This document shows positions 7,388 through 18,850 of a stretch of 64,000 nt of DNA, piece after piece. Numbering within the stretch: the first letter of the stretch is position 1; each line of letters opens with the position of its first letter. The DNA is from CAZJFH01 sp964545205 (GTDB taxonomy: Bacteria > Pseudomonadota > Alphaproteobacteria > Rhodospirillales > Magnetospirillaceae): assembly GCA_964545205.1 (NCBI GenBank), contig CAZJFH010000002.1:1-64000 (forward strand), read 5' to 3'. Position numbers and translations under genes: made by a program. The notes below the pieces were generated by a model that saw only the letters and a program-made list of their open reading frames with translations, was not told where the DNA came from and did no database searches.

Positions 7388-8109
7388 GCCCGTTCCCGCC
7401 GATCCTGCCGCTGGCCGTCGACTGCCTGGGCTTCGAGGCCGGGGGTCGCACCCTGCTCGACGGCGTCTCCTTCTCGCTGCACGGCGGCGGCGCGACGATC
7501 GTCCTCGGCCCCAACGGCGCCGGCAAGAGCCTGCTCTTGCGCCTGTGCCACGGACTGCTGACCCCGACCGCCGGCGCGGTGTCGTGGAGCGGCGCCGGCG
7601 CCGCGCAGGCCGCGGTCCACCAGGCGATGGTGTTCCAGCGCCCGGTGATGCTGCGCCGCTCCGCCGCCGCCAATGTCGACTACGCGCTGAAGCTGCGCCG
7701 GGTGCCGCGCCGATCGCGGCCGGGCATCGTCGCCGAGGTGCTGGCGCGCACCGGCCTGGCCCATCTCGCCGAGGCGCCGGCCCGGGTGCTGTCGGGCGGC
7801 GAGCAGCAGCGGCTCGCGCTGGCCCGGGCGTGGGCGACGCGGCCGCAGGTGCTGTTCCTCGACGAGCCGACCGCCAGCCTCGACCCGGCGGCCACGCGCG
7901 CGGTCGAGGAGATCGTCGGCGTCATCGGCGCCGCCGGCACCAAGATCGTGATGACCACGCACGACCTCGGCCAGGCGCGCCGCCTCGCCGACGAGATCCT
8001 GTTCCTGCATCGCGGCCGCCTGCTCGAGCAGACGCCGGCCGCCGACTTCTTCGCCGCCCCGCGCACGCCCGAGGCCCGGGCGTTCGTGGCCGGCGATCTG
8101 GTCTGGTAG
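7384..8109 (+). CDS. tupC: Tungstate ABC transporter ATP-binding protein TupC
   Basis: The 241-residue ATPase has a Walker A (GPNGAGKS, about residues 43-50), signature motif LSGGEQQRLALARAW, Walker B VLFLDEPTASLD and the switch histidine in MTTHD. It drives tungstate import with TupB. The start overlaps the tupB stop, and tupA follows 18 bases after its own stop, so the three genes form one operon. No C-terminal TOBE/MOP domain is present, consistent with TupC rather than ModC, which usually carries one. Confidence 0.88.
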   Translation: MSPFPPILPLAVDCLGFEAGGRTLLDGVSFSLHGGGATIVLGPNGAGKSLLLRLCHGLLTPTAGAVSWSGAGAAQAAVHQAMVFQRPVMLRRSAAANVDYALKLRRVPRRSRPGIVAEVLARTGLAHLAEAPARVLSGGEQQRLALARAWATRPQVLFLDEPTASLDPAATRAVEEIVGVIGAAGTKIVMTTHDLGQARRLADEILFLHRGRLLEQTPAADFFAAPRTPEARAFVAGDLVW

Positions 8110-8127
8110 ACGAAAGGAAGAACAAAG

Positions 8128-8952
8128 ATGAGGAAGCTCGCCTTCGCCGCCGTCGCCCTGGCGCTCGGGCTGTCCGTCTCCGCCGCCGAGGCCGAGGACG
8201 AGTTCATCACCGTCGCCTCGACGACGTCGACGGCCAATTCCGGCCTGTTCGACCACATCCTGCCGATGTTCGAGAACAAGACCGGCATCGCGGTGCGGGT
8301 CGTCGCCCAGGGCACCGGCCAGGCGATCAAGACCGGCATGAACGGCGACGCCGACGTCGTCTTCGTCCATGACCAGGTCAAGGAGCGGGCCTTCGTCGAC
8401 CAGGGTCACGGCGTCGACCGCCGCGAGATCATGTACAACGACTTCGTCCTCGTCGGGCCGAAGTCCGACCCGGCCGGCGCCGCCGGCGGCAAGATCGCGC
8501 CGGCGCTGCGGAAGATCGCCGCGGCCAGGGCGCCCTTCGCCTCGCGCGGCGACAATTCCGGCACCAACGCCGCCGAGCTGCGCTTCTGGAAGGCGGCCGG
8601 CGTCGATCCCAAGGCCGCCTCGGGCGACTGGTACCGCGAGACCGGCTCGGGCATGGGCGCCACCCTCAACGCCGCCGCCGCGATGGACGCCTACACGCTG
8701 GCCGACCGCGGCACCTGGCTGTCGTTCAAGAATCGCGGCGCCCTCGCCGTGCTCGTCGAGGGCGATCCGGCGCTGTTCAACCAGTACGGCGTCATCCTGG
8801 TCAATCCCGACAGGCACGGCCACGTCAAGGCCGATGCCGGCCGCGCCTTCATCGACTGGCTCAGCTCGCCGGAGGGGCAGCAGGCGATCGCCAGCTACAG
8901 GATCGACGGCCAGCAGCTGTTCTTCCCCAACCACGGCGACAGCGGCTCCTGA
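8128..8952 (+). CDS. tupA: Tungstate-binding periplasmic protein TupA
   Basis: The 274-residue protein begins with a Sec signal peptide (hydrophobic core to about residue 19, ending SAAEA). The mature part opens ITVASTTSTANSGLFD, the TTS motif that binds the oxyanion in TupA proteins, and later has RGDNSGTNAAEL, another conserved anion-contact region. TupA is selective for tungstate over molybdate in characterised members. GAAAGGAAGAACAAAG precedes the ATG. It is the last gene of the tupBCA operon and is followed after 54 bases by meaB. Confidence 0.9.
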   Translation: MRKLAFAAVALALGLSVSAAEAEDEFITVASTTSTANSGLFDHILPMFENKTGIAVRVVAQGTGQAIKTGMNGDADVVFVHDQVKERAFVDQGHGVDRREIMYNDFVLVGPKSDPAGAAGGKIAPALRKIAAARAPFASRGDNSGTNAAELRFWKAAGVDPKAASGDWYRETGSGMGATLNAAAAMDAYTLADRGTWLSFKNRGALAVLVEGDPALFNQYGVILVNPDRHGHVKADAGRAFIDWLSSPEGQQAIASYRIDGQQLFFPNHGDSGS

Positions 8953-9006
8953 TCCCGGCCGGGCGGCGACTTGCCCGCGGCCCGGCCCGCGGGTAATGTC
9001 GCCGCC

Positions 9007-9924
9007 ATGTCCCAGTCCCTCACCCTCGAAGCCCTCCAGTCCGGCGGCAAGGCCCTGCGGGCCCGCGCGCTCGCGCGCATCGAGGCCGCGCCCGACGCCG
9101 AGGACGTGGTCTCGCTGCTCTCGGCCGCCTACGCCGCGCCGCGGGCGCAGGTCGTCGGCATCACCGGGCCGCCGGGCGTCGGCAAGTCGACCCTGATGAA
9201 CGCGCTGATCGCCGGCTGGCGCGCCTCGGGCCGCACGGTGGCGGTGATCGCCGTCGATCCGTCGTCGCGGCGCTCCGGCGGCGCGCTGCTCGGCGACCGC
9301 ACGCGGCTGCAGACCGACCCCGAGGACCAGGGCGTCTACGTCCGCTCGATGGCGGCGCGCGACCGGCTCGGCGGCCTGGCGGCGCTGACCGTCGCCGCGA
9401 TGGTGCTGATGCGCGCCCTCTACGACGTGGTGCTGATCGAGACGGTCGGCGTCGGCCAGTCCGAGACCGACATCGTCGGCGTCGCCGACACGGTGGTGTT
9501 CTGCGTGCAACCGGGCTCGGGCGACAGCCTGCAGTTCATGAAGGCCGGCATCGTCGAGATCCCGCACGTCGTCGTCGTCACCAAGGCCGACATGGAGCAG
9601 GCCGCCGCCCGCGCCCGCGCCGACATGGAGGGCGCTTTGGGGCTGGCCGACGGCGACCGCGAGTGGCGGCCGCCGGTGCTGATGGTCTCGTCGATGCGCA
9701 AGCAGGGCGTCGCCGAGCTGCTCGCCGCCCTCGACTCGCACCGCGACTTCCTCGCCGAGGGCGGCCGCCTGGCCGCCGCGCGCCGCGCCCAGGCCGAGGC
9801 CTGGCTGGCCGAGGCGGTGCGCGAGCGCTGGGGCCGCGAAGGCCTGGCGCGGGCCGGCGCGCTCGGCCTGGCGCCCGGCGACTGTCCATTCCGGCGCCTG
9901 GCGGCGCTGGCGGCGCGACTGTAA
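9007..9924 (+). CDS. meaB: MeaB/ArgK-type GTPase chaperone
   Basis: The 305-residue P-loop GTPase has Walker A GPPGVGKST (about residue 48), IAVDPSSRRSGGALLGDR, the switch segment ETVGVGQSE, and TKAD for guanine recognition. These are hallmarks of MeaB, which protects and reloads adenosylcobalamin-dependent methylmalonyl-CoA mutase; the older name ArgK is a misannotation. ATG 9007 is preferred over an upstream in-frame ATG at 8971 because the extra residues are low-complexity. No mutase gene is in the window, so its client is elsewhere. A HIT gene follows 11 bases downstream. Confidence 0.88.
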   Translation: MSQSLTLEALQSGGKALRARALARIEAAPDAEDVVSLLSAAYAAPRAQVVGITGPPGVGKSTLMNALIAGWRASGRTVAVIAVDPSSRRSGGALLGDRTRLQTDPEDQGVYVRSMAARDRLGGLAALTVAAMVLMRALYDVVLIETVGVGQSETDIVGVADTVVFCVQPGSGDSLQFMKAGIVEIPHVVVVTKADMEQAAARARADMEGALGLADGDREWRPPVLMVSSMRKQGVAELLAALDSHRDFLAEGGRLAAARRAQAEAWLAEAVRERWGREGLARAGALGLAPGDCPFRRLAALAARL

Positions 9925-9935
9925 CGGAGGCATCC

Positions 9936-10352
9936 ATGACCGACTGCGTGTTCTGCCGCATCATCGCCGGCGAGCTGCCCAGCCTGACCATCTGCGAGGA
10001 CGACCGCGCCGTCGCCTTCATGGACATCAACCCGGCCAATCGCGGCCATGTCCTGGTGGTGGCGAAGACCCATGCCGAGAACGTGTTCGCGATCGCGGCC
10101 GACGATCTGACGGCGGTCGCCCTGATGGCGCAGCGCGTCGCCACGGCGGTCCAGCGCGCCTTCGCCCCCGACGGCATCACCCTGCTGCAGGCCAACGGCC
10201 CCGGCGCCGCGCAATCGGTGCCGCATTTCCACATGCACGTCCTGCCGCGCCGGCTCGAGGACGGGCTGGCGATGAACTGGACCCTGAACCCCGGCAACCG
10301 CGACGAGATAGCGGCGGCGGCGCAGGCGCTGAAAAGCGCCCTCGACGCCTGA
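9936..10352 (+). CDS. HIT family nucleotide hydrolase
   Basis: The 138-residue protein begins MTDCVFCRIIAGELPS and carries the histidine triad PHFHMHVLPR (about residues 95-104), whose central His forms the nucleotidyl intermediate in Hint-type enzymes. Members hydrolyse adenosine phosphoramidates or dinucleotides. ATG 9936 has GGAGG seven bases upstream. It directly follows meaB and is probably co-transcribed with it. Confidence 0.9.
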   Translation: MTDCVFCRIIAGELPSLTICEDDRAVAFMDINPANRGHVLVVAKTHAENVFAIAADDLTAVALMAQRVATAVQRAFAPDGITLLQANGPGAAQSVPHFHMHVLPRRLEDGLAMNWTLNPGNRDEIAAAAQALKSALDA

Positions 10353-10447
10353 CGCCCTACCAACGGAAGACACGCTCTCGGCGATATTGGCACCGCCATT
10401 TCGCAACCCCACGTCCGATGCAGACGTGGAAATGCGGTCGATTGCCC

Positions 10448-11188
10448 ATGCCATCCTTCGCCAAAGCCCTCGCCCTATCCCTATCCCTCGCCCTCGCCGG
10501 CACGGCGGCGCAGGCCGAACAGGTCGACGTCGAACTGGTGCTGCTGGTCGATGTCTCGGGCAGCATCAACGACCAGGAACACCTGCTGCAGAAGCAGGGC
10601 CACGCCGACGCGTTCCGCGATCCCGGCCTGCACCGGGCGGTCGCCGGCGGCTGGCTGGGACGCATCGCGGCGACCTATGTCGAGTGGGACGGCAGCCAGA
10701 CCCAGGTCGTCGGCTGGCATCGGCTCGAAAGCCCCGCCGACGCCCACCGCTTCGCCGACGCCATCCTCAAGGCGCCGCGCCATGCCGGGCTGCCGACCAC
10801 ATCGATCGCCAAGGCCCTGGCCTACGCGCCGGGCCTGTTCGGCGACAACGGATTCCAGGGCATTCGCCGCGTCATCGACATTTCGGGCGACGGCGCGGAA
10901 AACACCGGCGGCGAGCCGCGGGTCTCGCGCGAACTGGCGCTGGCCTCGGGCGTGACGACGATCAACGGCATCGTCATCCCCAACGAGGTCGGGGTCGAGG
11001 ATTACTACGAGACCAACGTGATCGGCGGCGGCGGCTCGTTCCTGGTGATCGCCGAGGACTTCACCGCCTTCCAGCAGGCCATTCTCGACAAGCTGATCCG
11101 CGAAATCGCCGGAACGCCCTCGCCGCCCCGCCTCGTCCACCGGGCGGCGCGGCCGCGCGAAGTGGCGATGGCGCCGATCGCCGATTGA
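10448..11188 (+). CDS. DUF1194 exported VWA-domain protein
   Basis: The 246-residue protein has a signal peptide (SLSLALAGTAAQA) and one von Willebrand factor A-like domain. The metal site DVSGSIN appears at about residues 37-43, and VIDISGDGAENTGG is the conserved DUF1194 second motif. VWA domains bind partners through a divalent metal; the role of DUF1194 is unknown. ATG 10448 is chosen because it gives a clean signal peptide; an upstream ATG at 10418 would add ten polar residues. It stands alone between the HIT gene and a 375-base gap. Confidence 0.82.
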   Translation: MPSFAKALALSLSLALAGTAAQAEQVDVELVLLVDVSGSINDQEHLLQKQGHADAFRDPGLHRAVAGGWLGRIAATYVEWDGSQTQVVGWHRLESPADAHRFADAILKAPRHAGLPTTSIAKALAYAPGLFGDNGFQGIRRVIDISGDGAENTGGEPRVSRELALASGVTTINGIVIPNEVGVEDYYETNVIGGGGSFLVIAEDFTAFQQAILDKLIREIAGTPSPPRLVHRAARPREVAMAPIAD

Positions 11189-11498
11189 CCGAAGTCCGTT
11201 TTGTAGGCATCCTTGGCAAGCGGCTAATTTTTAATCATCCGACCGCCGCGACAGGGTCGCCCATTTTTTGGGCGCCCCACCGCCGGCATTCGCCTGTTTT
11301 TTGGGCTTTGCCGGACGCCGCGCCGGGAATCCTTACGGCCCTCGACCGACTGGTCGTTGCCTTGCGCGCGACCCCGGGCCCCCAAGCCTGAGCCACCGAA
11401 CCGATTGAAATGCCTCGGGACTCCACGCCCGCACCGCGGGCTCGGACGGTGCCTCGTCCCGCACGAACGGACACCGGCCTGCCGCCGCCCGACCCGGA
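11189..11498. other. Non-coding gap upstream of the ammonium transporter
   Basis: No convincing gene is seen here. The stretch contains AT-richer patches, an inverted repeat CGCCCA-T5-TGGGCG (11258-11274) whose T-run lies in the loop rather than after the stem, and a second T6 tract near 11301. The long reading frames crossing it are out of frame with, or N-terminal extensions of, the transporter gene. Confidence 0.5.
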
Positions 11499-11514
11499 TG
11501 GCACGCCGCTTGAG
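11499..11514 (+). promoter_or_regulatory. Sigma-54-like promoter upstream of amtB
   Basis: TGGCACG-CCGC-TTGA matches the -24 element perfectly and the spacing of the -24/-12 consensus (TGGCACG-N4-TTGC), but the nearly invariant -12 GC reads GA. It lies 50 bases before the amtB ATG, with a predicted start near 11525. Nitrogen control of amtB by NtrC/sigma-54 is common. Confidence 0.45.
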
Positions 11515-11563
11515 TGGGGCCTTCCCGAACAGCTTCACCAACCGGAGATGGAGGCGGGCGGCA

Positions 11564-12850
11564 ATGGCCACGGGAGCGGACGTCCTATTCGTATTGATCG
11601 GCGCGGTCATGGTTCTGGCCATGCATTCCGGCTTCGCCTTCCTCGAGGTCGGCACGGTGCGCAAGAAGAACCAGGTCAACGCGCTGGTGAAGATCCTGAC
11701 CGATTTCGCCGTCTCCACCATCGCCTATTTCTTCATCGGCTACGGCATCGCCTACGGCGTCGATTTCCTGGCCAGCGCCAAGGTGCTGACCGGCGCCGAA
11801 GGCGGACGCTTCGCGCCCAGCGGCTACGATCTGGTGAAGTTCTTCTTCCTGGTCACCTTCGCCGCCGCGATCCCCGCGATCATCTCGGGCGGCATCGCCG
11901 AGCGCGCGCGGTTCTGGCCGCAGGTCGGCGCCACGGTCGCCCTGGTCGCCCTGGTCTACCCCAGCTTCGAGGGCATGGTCTGGGGCAGCCGGCTCGGCTT
12001 TCAGGACTGGATGACCGCGACCTTCGGCGTTCCCTTCCACGATTTCGCCGGTTCGGTGGTCGTGCACGCGGTCGGCGGCTGGATCGCGCTCGGCGCCGTC
12101 CTGATGCTCGGCAACCGCCGCGGCCGCTATCGCCGCGACGGCTCGGTGGTGGCGATCCCGCCGTCCAACATCCCGTTCCTCGCGCTGGGCGCCTGGGTGC
12201 TGTCGGTCGGCTGGTTCGGCTTCAACGTCATGAGCGCCCAGAAGCTCGACGGCATTTCCGGCCTGGTGGCGCTGAACTCGCTGATGGCGATGGTCGGCGG
12301 CATCGTCTCGGCGCTGGTGGTCGGCCGCAACGATCCCGGCTTCATCCACAACGGCGCGCTCGCCGGCCTGGTCGCGGTCTGCGCCGGCTCCGACGTCATG
12401 CACCCGATCGGAGCCCTGGTCACCGGCGGCATCGCCGGCGGCCTGTTCGTCTGGGCCTTCAACCAGTGCCAGTACAAGTGGCGCATCGACGACGTGCTCG
12501 GCGTCTGGCCGCTGCACGGCCTGTGCGGCCTGATGGGCGGCGTGCTGGCGGGCGTGTTCGGGCTCGAGGCGCTGGGCGGCATGGGCGGTGTCGCCTTCGG
12601 CGCGCAACTGCTCGGCTCGGTGCTCGGCGCCGGCTTCGCCTTCGCCGCCGGCGCCGCCGTCTACGGCGCCCTAAAGGTCACCGTCGGCATCCGCCTCGAC
12701 GAGGAGGACGAGTTCCGCGGCGCCGACCTGGCCATCCACCAGATCACCGCCTATCCCGAGGAGGCGCTGCCCTACGCCCACCAGATCGCCCAGGAGCAGC
12801 AGCCCGCCACGGCCGCCAGCCACAGCCACGTCATGCGCCCGGCGCCGTGA
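11564..12850 (+). CDS. amtB: Ammonium transporter (Amt family)
   Basis: The 428-residue protein has about 11 hydrophobic spans. Signature regions are VLAMHSGFAFLEVGTVRKKN, the DFAGSVVVHAVGG segment with the first pore histidine, and DDVLGVWPLHGLCGL with the second. The C-terminal cytosolic tail is long and His/Gln-rich (to about residue 428), longer than in E. coli AmtB. ATG 11564 is preceded by a purine-rich GGAGATGGAGGCGGG. The usual glnK partner gene is absent on both sides, so PII regulation, if any, must come from elsewhere in the genome. A sigma-54-like promoter lies 50 bases upstream. Confidence 0.92.
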   Translation: MATGADVLFVLIGAVMVLAMHSGFAFLEVGTVRKKNQVNALVKILTDFAVSTIAYFFIGYGIAYGVDFLASAKVLTGAEGGRFAPSGYDLVKFFFLVTFAAAIPAIISGGIAERARFWPQVGATVALVALVYPSFEGMVWGSRLGFQDWMTATFGVPFHDFAGSVVVHAVGGWIALGAVLMLGNRRGRYRRDGSVVAIPPSNIPFLALGAWVLSVGWFGFNVMSAQKLDGISGLVALNSLMAMVGGIVSALVVGRNDPGFIHNGALAGLVAVCAGSDVMHPIGALVTGGIAGGLFVWAFNQCQYKWRIDDVLGVWPLHGLCGLMGGVLAGVFGLEALGGMGGVAFGAQLLGSVLGAGFAFAAGAAVYGALKVTVGIRLDEEDEFRGADLAIHQITAYPEEALPYAHQIAQEQQPATAASHSHVMRPAP

Positions 12851-12950
12851 GGCGCCGGGACGTCGTTCGGTCGCCCCCGCGTTCAGGCGTCATGCCCGCT
12901 TTCGGATGCCGGTGCAAAACCCCTTCCGTTCGCCGATGCGCACTCATTGC

Positions 12951-13090
12951 GTCATGGCCGGGCTTGTCCCGGCCATCCACGTGTTTCCGCCTGCGGCCGG
13001 TTCCCGACAGGAGTGCGACCGCGCCACGTGGATGGCCGGGACTTCGCCCGGCCATGACGACTTCAAAGGGACAAGCCCGGCCATGACGCC
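12951..13090. repeat. Dispersed palindromic repeat (GTCATGGCCGGG family)
   Basis: A 33-base arm (12951-12983) beginning GTCATGGCCGGGCTTG is repeated inverted at 13025-13058, and a third partial copy follows at 13069-13090. Such GTCATGGCCGGG palindromes are familiar intergenic repeats in alphaproteobacteria. They lie between the convergent amtB and response-regulator genes and may act as a bidirectional terminator. Confidence 0.75.
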
Positions 13091-13102
13091 CGCCGGCTAC
13101 GG

Positions 13103-13519
13103 TCAGACGCTTTCCATCGGCAGCCGGCCGTGACGGCGCAGGGCGTGGATGATCTTCGCGCGCACCTGCGAGACCGAGAACGGCTTGACCAGATAGCCGT
13201 CGACGCCGGCGGCGACCGCCCGCTGCACGGCGTCCATGGCCTTGTTGCCCGTCAGCATGATGAACGGCACCGGATTCTTGGAATCGCGCACCGACTGCAG
13301 CAACTCGATGCCGCTGACCCCGGGCATGTTCCAGTCCGACAGCACGATGTCGAAATGGCGCTCGCGCAGCAGGCGCAACGCCTCGTCGCCGTCCTCGGCG
13401 ACGGTCAGATTGGTGATCCTGAGCTGCCGCAGCGCCATCGTCTCCAGCCGCACCGCGAACCGCTCGTCCTCGACCAGCAGCACATGCAGTCGCGACAGAT
13501 CGATCCCCTCGTCACCCAT
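13103..13519 (-). CDS. CheY-like single-domain response regulator
   Basis: The 138-residue protein is one receiver domain: acidic pair VEDE (about residues 16-19), phospho-acceptor Asp in VLSDWNMPG (about residue 63), Thr in IMLTGNK and Lys in LVKPFS. There is no output domain, so it acts through protein contact, like CheY or a phosphorelay shuttle. ATG 13519 has GGAGGGG upstream. It lies 122 bases downstream of the hybrid kinase on the same strand, so it is a likely partner of that kinase or of the chemoreceptor. Confidence 0.88.
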   Translation of the reverse strand: MGDEGIDLSRLHVLLVEDERFAVRLETMALRQLRITNLTVAEDGDEALRLLRERHFDIVLSDWNMPGVSGIELLQSVRDSKNPVPFIMLTGNKAMDAVQRAVAAGVDGYLVKPFSVSQVRAKIIHALRRHGRLPMESV

Positions 13520-13641
13520 ACGCCCCTCCACCTGCCGCGGCAGGATAGCATCGGAAATATCGGGGCAACAATTGAAACCCTGTTTCACGCCGTGCCGGTC
13601 CGGAACCCCGCAGGACCGAGCGCCTCGGCGGCCATCACCGG

Positions 13642-16413
<2,772 letters not shown>

Positions 16414-16471
16414 CGTTTCGCGTAAGGTATGCCACGGCCGGACGCCCGGCGCAAAGCGCCGCGTCGAACGG

Positions 16472-16500
16472 TTACAGGCGCGTTCGGCCTGTGCTAAGAA
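16472..16500 (+). promoter_or_regulatory. Putative sigma-70-type promoter for the PotD-like gene
   Basis: TTACAG (16472-16477) and TAAGAA (16495-16500) are separated by exactly 17 bases and lie 31 bases before the ATG. The 117-base gap also has to serve the divergent kinase gene. Confidence 0.4.
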
Positions 16501-16530
16501 TGCTTCGGGGCGTGACGGGAGCCGGCGGCG

Positions 16531-17580
16531 ATGAACCCGACGAGGATGGCGGTGGCGGCGGTGGTCGCGACGGGGCTCGCCAATGCGGCCGCGGCGGCGG
16601 AACTGCGCATCCTGAACTGGGCCGACTACACGGCGCCGGCGCTGATCGCGAAGTTCGAGGCCGAGACCGGCATCCGCGTGCGCATCGACAGCTACGAAAC
16701 CTACCAGGAGCAGATCGAAATCCTGCTCCGCGGCGACTCGGGCTACGATCTCGCCGTGCCGGCCGAGTACAGCGTCGGCCGACTGGTCGCGGCGGGCCTG
16801 GCCGAGAAGGTCGAGCCGCACCGGCTGCCCGGCTTCCAGAACATCGGCGAGAACTGGCGCGGCCAGTACTACGATCCCGGCAACGACTACACGGTGCCGT
16901 GGCACTGGGGCACGACCTCGTTCGTGGTCGACACGGCCAGGTACGCGGGCGACGCCGACTCGCTGGCGGTGCTGTTCGATCCCGCGCGCGGCGCCGAGAC
17001 GATCGGCGTCATCGACGACGGCGACGACGTCGTGGCGATGGCGATGCGCTATCTCGGCCTGCCCCGCTGCGGCGCCGACCCGCAGGCGCTCGCCGCGGTC
17101 GAGACGCTGCTGACGCGGCGCGTCGGCAGCATGCGCCTGCTCGACGCCGGCGATCCGGTGGGCTGGCTGGCCTCGGCGCCGGTGGCCGCCAGCATGGCCT
17201 GGAACGGCGACGCCATGCGGGCGCGGCACCAGCGCCCGACCCTGCTCTACGCCTATCCGCGCGAAGGCGTCTCGATCTGGACCGACGTCCTGCTGGTGCC
17301 CAAGGGCGCGCCGAACAAGGACGCGGCGCTGGCCTTCATGGCCTTCCTGCTGCGGCCGGAGAACGCGGCGCTGCAGTCCAACTACACCGGCTACGCCAAC
17401 ACGATCCTGGGCAGCGACGGCCACATGTCGGCGAAACTGCTCGAGGCGCCCGAGGTCGTGCTGCCGCCTGGGGCGCGGATCGACTTCCTCCAGGCGTGCG
17501 ACGCGGCGACCTACGAGGCCTATCGAGAACTCTGGGCGCGGGTGAAGGCCCGCAACCCCGACTGGCAAAGCGGGAGATGA
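16531..17580 (+). CDS. Orphan PotD/PotF-like periplasmic binding protein
   Basis: The 349-residue protein has a signal peptide (to about residue 23, ANAAAAA) and the polyamine-binding-protein fold. It opens ELRILNWADYTAPALIAKFE and contains YDLAVPAEYSV, TVPWHWGTTS and AYPREGVSIWTD, all matching positions of the PotD/PotF family. These normally deliver putrescine or spermidine to PotBC/PotHI. Here there is no permease or ATPase gene. The gene is divergent from a hybrid kinase with a large periplasmic domain, suggesting a sensing role like TorT for TorS. A pseudokinase gene follows seven bases after its stop. Confidence 0.85.
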   Translation: MNPTRMAVAAVVATGLANAAAAAELRILNWADYTAPALIAKFEAETGIRVRIDSYETYQEQIEILLRGDSGYDLAVPAEYSVGRLVAAGLAEKVEPHRLPGFQNIGENWRGQYYDPGNDYTVPWHWGTTSFVVDTARYAGDADSLAVLFDPARGAETIGVIDDGDDVVAMAMRYLGLPRCGADPQALAAVETLLTRRVGSMRLLDAGDPVGWLASAPVAASMAWNGDAMRARHQRPTLLYAYPREGVSIWTDVLLVPKGAPNKDAALAFMAFLLRPENAALQSNYTGYANTILGSDGHMSAKLLEAPEVVLPPGARIDFLQACDAATYEAYRELWARVKARNPDWQSGR

Positions 17581-17587
17581 CACCGGC

Positions 17588-18850
17588 ATGGAACCCGACA
17601 TCAAGCGCCTGGGCAACTATCGCATCGTCTCGCTGCTCGGCCAGGCCGAGCTCGGTCCGGTCTACAAGGGGTTCGACGTCTCGGTGGAGCGGTTCGTCGC
17701 GCTCAAGACGGTGCGCAAGGACCGGGTGTTCGACTGGACCGGCACCCACGAGTTCCAACGCTTCCGCGCCGAATCCCAGGCCGCCGACATGCTGCGGCAT
17801 CCGAACATCGTCGCGATCTACGATTACGGCGAGGAACGCAACCTCGCCTATCTCGCCATGGAGCTCATCGAAGGCCGCACCCTGGCCGCCATGCTCAAGC
17901 GCGGCGAGCCGATCCCGTTGCCCCAGACCGTCGACTACATGGTCCAGTTCCTGGTCGGCCTCGCCCACGCCCATGGCCGCGACGTGCTCCATGGCGGCCT
18001 GTGCCCGCGCGAGGTCGTGATCACGGACGAGGGCGTGGTCAAGCTCAAGGGGTTCTGGACGGCGAAGATCGACGGCGTCGAGCTGCCGGCGGAGCGGGCG
18101 CCCGAGGACCAGGTGCCCTATCTCGCGCCCGAGCAGTTCCTCGGCAATCCGCTCGACAAGCGCACCGACGTCTATGGCGCGGCGGCGCTGTTCTACCACA
18201 TGCTCACCGGCCGGGCGCCGTACCGGGGCTCCTTCCGCACCATCCGCCACGACGCGCTGGCGGGCGCGGCCCCGGCGCCGTCCGAGGTCGCGAAGGGCCT
18301 GAAGCCGTTCGACGAGGCCCTCGGCAAGGCGATGTCCAAGCGCCTGGAGGACCGCTACGCCACCGTCGAACAGTTCGCCCTCGCCCTGAAGGCGGCCATC
18401 AAGGAGGCGCTGCCGGCGCCGTCGAAGCCGGCCCAGCCGGCCGCCGCCGCCGCCGCCGCCGCCGCGGTCAAGGGCGGCTTCGGCCGGCGCACCCTGTCGG
18501 CCGGCGAAATCCTGTTCGAGGAGGGCGATCCCGGCGAGCAGGCCTACATCATCGAGAGCGGCGTCATCCGCATCTTCAAGCCGGGCGGCCACGAGGGCGA
18601 GATCGTTCTGGCGACCATCGGCCGCGGCGAGATCGTCGGCGAGATGGCGCTGGTCGACAACCAGCCGCGGATGGCCTCGGCCCGCGCGGTCGAGGACACG
18701 GTGCTGGTGGTGATCCCGCGGGGCGAGTTCGAGGCGCGGCTGGAGCGCACCGACAAGGTGACGCACAAGCTGATGAACGTGCTCGTCAACCGCTGCCGCG
18801 GCCTCGCCGACGAGGTCAAGTCGCTCAAGATGATCATCGACCGGCGCTGA
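17588..18850 (+). CDS. Ser/Thr pseudokinase fused to a cyclic-nucleotide-binding domain
   Basis: The N-terminal 270 residues have a eukaryotic-type kinase fold: a degenerate glycine loop (LGQAELGPVYKG), the lysine in FVALKTVRK, an alpha-C Glu in FRAESQAADML, and VPYLAPEQF in the APE position. The catalytic loop HRDLKPxN reads HGGLCPREV (about residue 136) and DFG reads GFW (about residue 156), so both catalytic Asp residues are missing. An Ala-rich linker (about 280-293) leads to a C-terminal CNB domain with GEIVGEMALVDNQPRMASA, which keeps the phosphate-binding Glu and Arg. The protein probably senses cNMP and signals by binding rather than phosphorylation. Its last 17 bases overlap the convergent phosphoribosyltransferase gene. 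Confidence 0.82.
   Translation: MEPDIKRLGNYRIVSLLGQAELGPVYKGFDVSVERFVALKTVRKDRVFDWTGTHEFQRFRAESQAADMLRHPNIVAIYDYGEERNLAYLAMELIEGRTLAAMLKRGEPIPLPQTVDYMVQFLVGLAHAHGRDVLHGGLCPREVVITDEGVVKLKGFWTAKIDGVELPAERAPEDQVPYLAPEQFLGNPLDKRTDVYGAAALFYHMLTGRAPYRGSFRTIRHDALAGAAPAPSEVAKGLKPFDEALGKAMSKRLEDRYATVEQFALALKAAIKEALPAPSKPAQPAAAAAAAAAVKGGFGRRTLSAGEILFEEGDPGEQAYIIESGVIRIFKPGGHEGEIVLATIGRGEIVGEMALVDNQPRMASARAVEDTVLVVIPRGEFEARLERTDKVTHKLMNVLVNRCRGLADEVKSLKMIIDRR

Noticed and set aside
11258..11274. CGCCCA-T5-TGGGCG as a terminator
   Set aside because: The T-run is in the loop, not after the stem, so it does not fit rho-independent termination.
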